Source of the DNA: Bacteroidota bacterium
GTDB lineage: Bacteria; Bacteroidota; Bacteroidia; Chitinophagales; Chitinophagaceae
Reading direction: 5' to 3'
DNA length: 22,578 nt
Assembly: GCA_023422565.1 (NCBI GenBank)
Contig: JAFAGR010000086.1
Coordinates: 1-22,578, forward strand
Part shown: positions 21,231 through 22,578 of the stretch, one piece after another
Numbering within the stretch: position 1 is the stretch's first letter
Layout of the letters: the number at the start of each line of letters is the position of its first letter
Made by a program: the position numbers and the translations under genes
Notes under the pieces: model-generated
What the model was told of the DNA's origin: nothing
The model's input: only the letters and a program-made list of their open reading frames with translations
The model's database searches: none

Positions 21231-21617
21231 ATGTATTCATTCAGAAAAATAATTGCACTGCTGTTGTTAATGATCTTTTCATTTTCAGGCAGTGCTTTTT
21301 CTGAAACATTGAAAGTGTCTAATCTTGTATCTCATTACCTGGAGCACAGAAAAGAAAATGCAACCGGCTTCGCCGATTTTTTGAAGATGCATTATTTGAA
21401 CGAAGATCACACAGACGATGACGATGCAGAAGACAACAGCCTTCCCTTTCTTGCGGCTTCTCCGCAAACATCTTTAACCTTCATCTATACGCAGGCACTA
21501 ATTTTCAAATTGCAGCCTGTCCAAGTTTCTTCGCGTGAACGCAAGATCATCTTTGAAGAATCATTTCTGAATGATCCCTTTACATCGCGGATCTGGCAGC
21601 CACCGCGCTTTTACTGA
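21231..21617 (+). CDS. Small exported acidic protein, unknown function
   Basis: This 128-residue protein starts MYSFRKIIALLLLMIFSFSG with cleavage likely near SAFS-E (about residue 24). The mature part has a His/Asp-rich segment (about 55-69, NEDHTDDDDAEDNS) and then LPFLAASP, and ends with RIWQPPRFY. Small exported proteins with an acidic-His patch followed by LPF are common in Bacteroidota, often near metal-efflux genes; metal binding is therefore possible but not shown. I recognise no domain. A near-match -7 element (TAACTTTT, 21216-21223) lies just ahead of the ATG. Its stop codon is part of a stem that also covers the next gene's start, so the two genes are probably one unit. Confidence 0.7.
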   Translation: MYSFRKIIALLLLMIFSFSGSAFSETLKVSNLVSHYLEHRKENATGFADFLKMHYLNEDHTDDDDAEDNSLPFLAASPQTSLTFIYTQALIFKLQPVQVSSRERKIIFEESFLNDPFTSRIWQPPRFY

Positions 21618-21659
21618 CATAGCGGAAACAATTATTAAAAATTTAAATTTTGTCAGTAA
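21611..21659 (+). repeat. Intergenic stem joining the stop of one gene to the start of the next
   Basis: TTACTGACA (21611-21619) contains the UGA stop at 21615-21617. TGTCAGTAA (21651-21659) ends on the A of the DUF2231 ATG. They are exact complements with a 31-nt A/U-rich loop that itself holds the palindrome AAAATTTAAATTTT (21638-21651). In mRNA this could cover the downstream start until a ribosome reaches the upstream stop. The long loop makes the fold only moderately stable. Confidence 0.45.
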
Positions 21660-22159
21660 TGAATCAAACACACATTCATTTGGTGCTGAACCATTTTCCA
21701 ATAGTCGGAAGCCTAATCGGCACATTGCTTTTATTATGGGGATTGATATCCAGGAATTTTCAATTGCAGAAAACAGCCTCTGTAATTTTATTGGTTATGT
21801 CTGTTCTCGCCATTCCCGTTTTTCTTACCGGTGAAGCGGCTGAACATACCGTTGAGAATATTGCGGGAATTTCAAATGCTGCTGTTGAAGCGCATGAAGA
21901 TTCCGCGAAAATTTCCATTTGGTTTATGGTAGCATCAGGTTTTGCCGCGCTGATGGCCCTCGTGATGTATTGGAGAAAAAACTTAGTCTTCAAAACGCTT
22001 TTTGCAGCCACCTTCTTTATTTCGATCGCCTCTTTTGGGGCTATTGCCTGGACCGGCTATACCGGTGGACAGGTTCGCCATACCGAACTTGCTACAAATG
22101 CTTCCACCGCAGGTGAGGTTAATGCAATTGAAAGCGATAAGAAAACAGATGATGATTAG
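21659..22159 (+). CDS. DUF2231-type four-helix membrane protein
   Basis: This protein has 166 residues from ATG 21659. The frame allows a TTG three codons earlier, but MNQTHIHLVLNHFPIVGSL is the family-typical start. Four transmembrane helices are visible (about 10-30, 40-60, 85-105, 112-133). HIHLVLNHFPIVG (5-17) is the DUF2231 signature, and its His residues, with His74 (EAAEHTVEN), are possible heme or metal ligands. The short tail is acidic (ESDKKTDDD). DUF2231 proteins are predicted membrane proteins, some linked to cytochromes or metal handling; the function is unproven. It follows the small exported protein by 41 bp and is followed by a strong terminator. Confidence 0.85.
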   Translation: MNQTHIHLVLNHFPIVGSLIGTLLLLWGLISRNFQLQKTASVILLVMSVLAIPVFLTGEAAEHTVENIAGISNAAVEAHEDSAKISIWFMVASGFAALMALVMYWRKNLVFKTLFAATFFISIASFGAIAWTGYTGGQVRHTELATNASTAGEVNAIESDKKTDDD

Positions 22160-22182
22160 ACTTGTTTAAGTTATACGGCATG

Positions 22183-22213
22183 ACCCGACAGCCCAGGCTG
22201 TCGGGTTTTTTTT
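22183..22213 (+). terminator. Intrinsic terminator after the DUF2231 gene
   Basis: A near-perfect hairpin of ACCCGACAGCC (22183-22193) and GGCTGTCGGGT (22196-22206), with a minimal loop, is followed by a T-run to 22213. It lies 24 bp after the stop at 22159 and is the clearest terminator in the window. It lacks a T-run on the other side, so it serves the plus strand. Confidence 0.93.
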
Positions 22214-22250
22214 AACCGGAACGCATTTGAAAAAACTATCCTGATGAGGA

Positions 22251-22559
22251 TCATGTATCTAAAGATAATTTCGGGGTTAGCATTCCTTCCAGCATAAGCG
22301 AGGCTTCTCTCAGGTGTGCTATGAAGGCGCTGTGGTCCTTGATATCTTCCTTTGTAAAGCAGCAATAATATTCAATTCCGGCTTTAAGGTTATTCGAAAA
22401 TTCTCTTACCGATTTTTCTGTTTGGCCGTTTCTTTCAAACCGATGGAGTAGCTCTTTCCTAAAATAGTTGATGTAGAGATATAGTTCATTAATAAAAATA
22501 TTCGGCCGGTTGTCCGGTTCATGAATTATATTTTTTCGGCCATAGATATGATCTGTCAT
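22251..22559 (-). CDS. Hypothetical small helical protein, possibly 5'-partial
   Basis: Reading leftwards from ATG 22559 gives 102 residues ending in TGA at 22251. The protein looks all-helical and soluble: INELYLYINYFRKELLHRFER (split about 23-43), NNLKAGIEYYCCFTKEDIKDH (split 56-76), then HLREASLMLEGML. The composition is protein-like and the frame does not shadow another gene. It includes the pair Cys66-Cys67 and spaced His residues, but I recognise no family. The frame stays open upstream of this ATG to the window edge (codons V-V-S-L-Q-T), so the true start could lie outside. It converges on the terminated DUF2231 gene. Confidence 0.55.
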   Translation of the reverse strand: MTDHIYGRKNIIHEPDNRPNIFINELYLYINYFRKELLHRFERNGQTEKSVREFSNNLKAGIEYYCCFTKEDIKDHSAFIAHLREASLMLEGMLTPKLSLDT

Positions 22560-22578
22560 AGTTTGCAGAGAAACAACC

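Noticed and set aside
22171..22365. Open frame of 64 codons on the minus strand
   Set aside because: Runs through the intrinsic terminator and overlaps the better-supported frame at 22251-22559.
1..22578. CRISPR array, tRNA/rRNA genes, insertion sequences or attachment sites
   Set aside because: I saw no regularly spaced repeats, cloverleaf-like sequences, transposase or integrase frames, or flanking long repeats.

Overview
The window reads as a stretch of chromosome from a member of the Bacteroidota, probably a Chitinophagales/Sphingobacteriales-like bacterium. Shine-Dalgarno sequences are essentially absent, several genes are preceded by the Bacteroidota -7 promoter element TAnnTTTG, and the protein families and their neighbourhoods (tandem Usp proteins, MlaE/F/D, Rrf2 plus ScdA/RIC plus DUF2249) fit that phylum. 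I see no tRNA, rRNA, CRISPR array, insertion sequence or integrase. The genus-level placement is inference.

Left part (1-2118, all minus strand): the first 26 codons of an exported protein cut by the window edge, an SMR-family exporter of the SugE/Gdx type, a META-domain lipoprotein, and a complete NhaA Na+/H+ antiporter. A 193-bp divergent intergenic region (2119-2311) holds an inverted repeat and candidate promoters facing both ways.

Middle part (2312-15399, all plus strand): twelve closely spaced genes. They encode three tandem two-domain universal stress proteins, a YdjM-like membrane hydrolase with a TTG start, a Na/Pi-cotransporter-PhoU protein, an MlaE/MlaF/MlaD lipid-transport set, a fourth Usp, an acetyl-CoA hydrolase/CoA-transferase, a SERCA-like P2A Ca2+ ATPase, and a small holin-X-like membrane protein. 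The mixture of Usps, ion pumps and an acyl-CoA energy enzyme looks like an energy-limitation or hypoxia stress island.

Right part (15409-19676, minus strand): a very compact six-gene operon (gaps or overlaps of 1-4 nt). It runs from a DUF2249-ScdA_N-hemerythrin (RIC/YtfE-type) Fe-S repair protein, through an unknown lipoprotein, a DUF1858-DUF2249-DUF2249 protein, a 12-TM heme-copper-oxidase-I-like membrane protein with a visible threefold repeat but few metal ligands, and a DUF59/MIP18 Fe-S factor, to an Rrf2 regulator with an IscR/NsrR-like Cys3-His set. The promoter region contains a perfect 30-bp palindrome (12-bp arms, 6-bp spacer) lying between back-to-back TAnnTTTG elements. One faces this operon and the other faces a divergent tryptophanase gene. 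My reading is a nitric-oxide/Fe-S damage response with a terminal, probably autoregulating Rrf2 repressor that also controls tryptophan catabolism.

Right end (21231-22578): a small acidic exported protein and a DUF2231 membrane protein, apparently coupled through an intergenic stem, then a strong intrinsic terminator and a convergent small hypothetical gene that stays open to the window edge. There is no gene-free stretch longer than about 200 bp.
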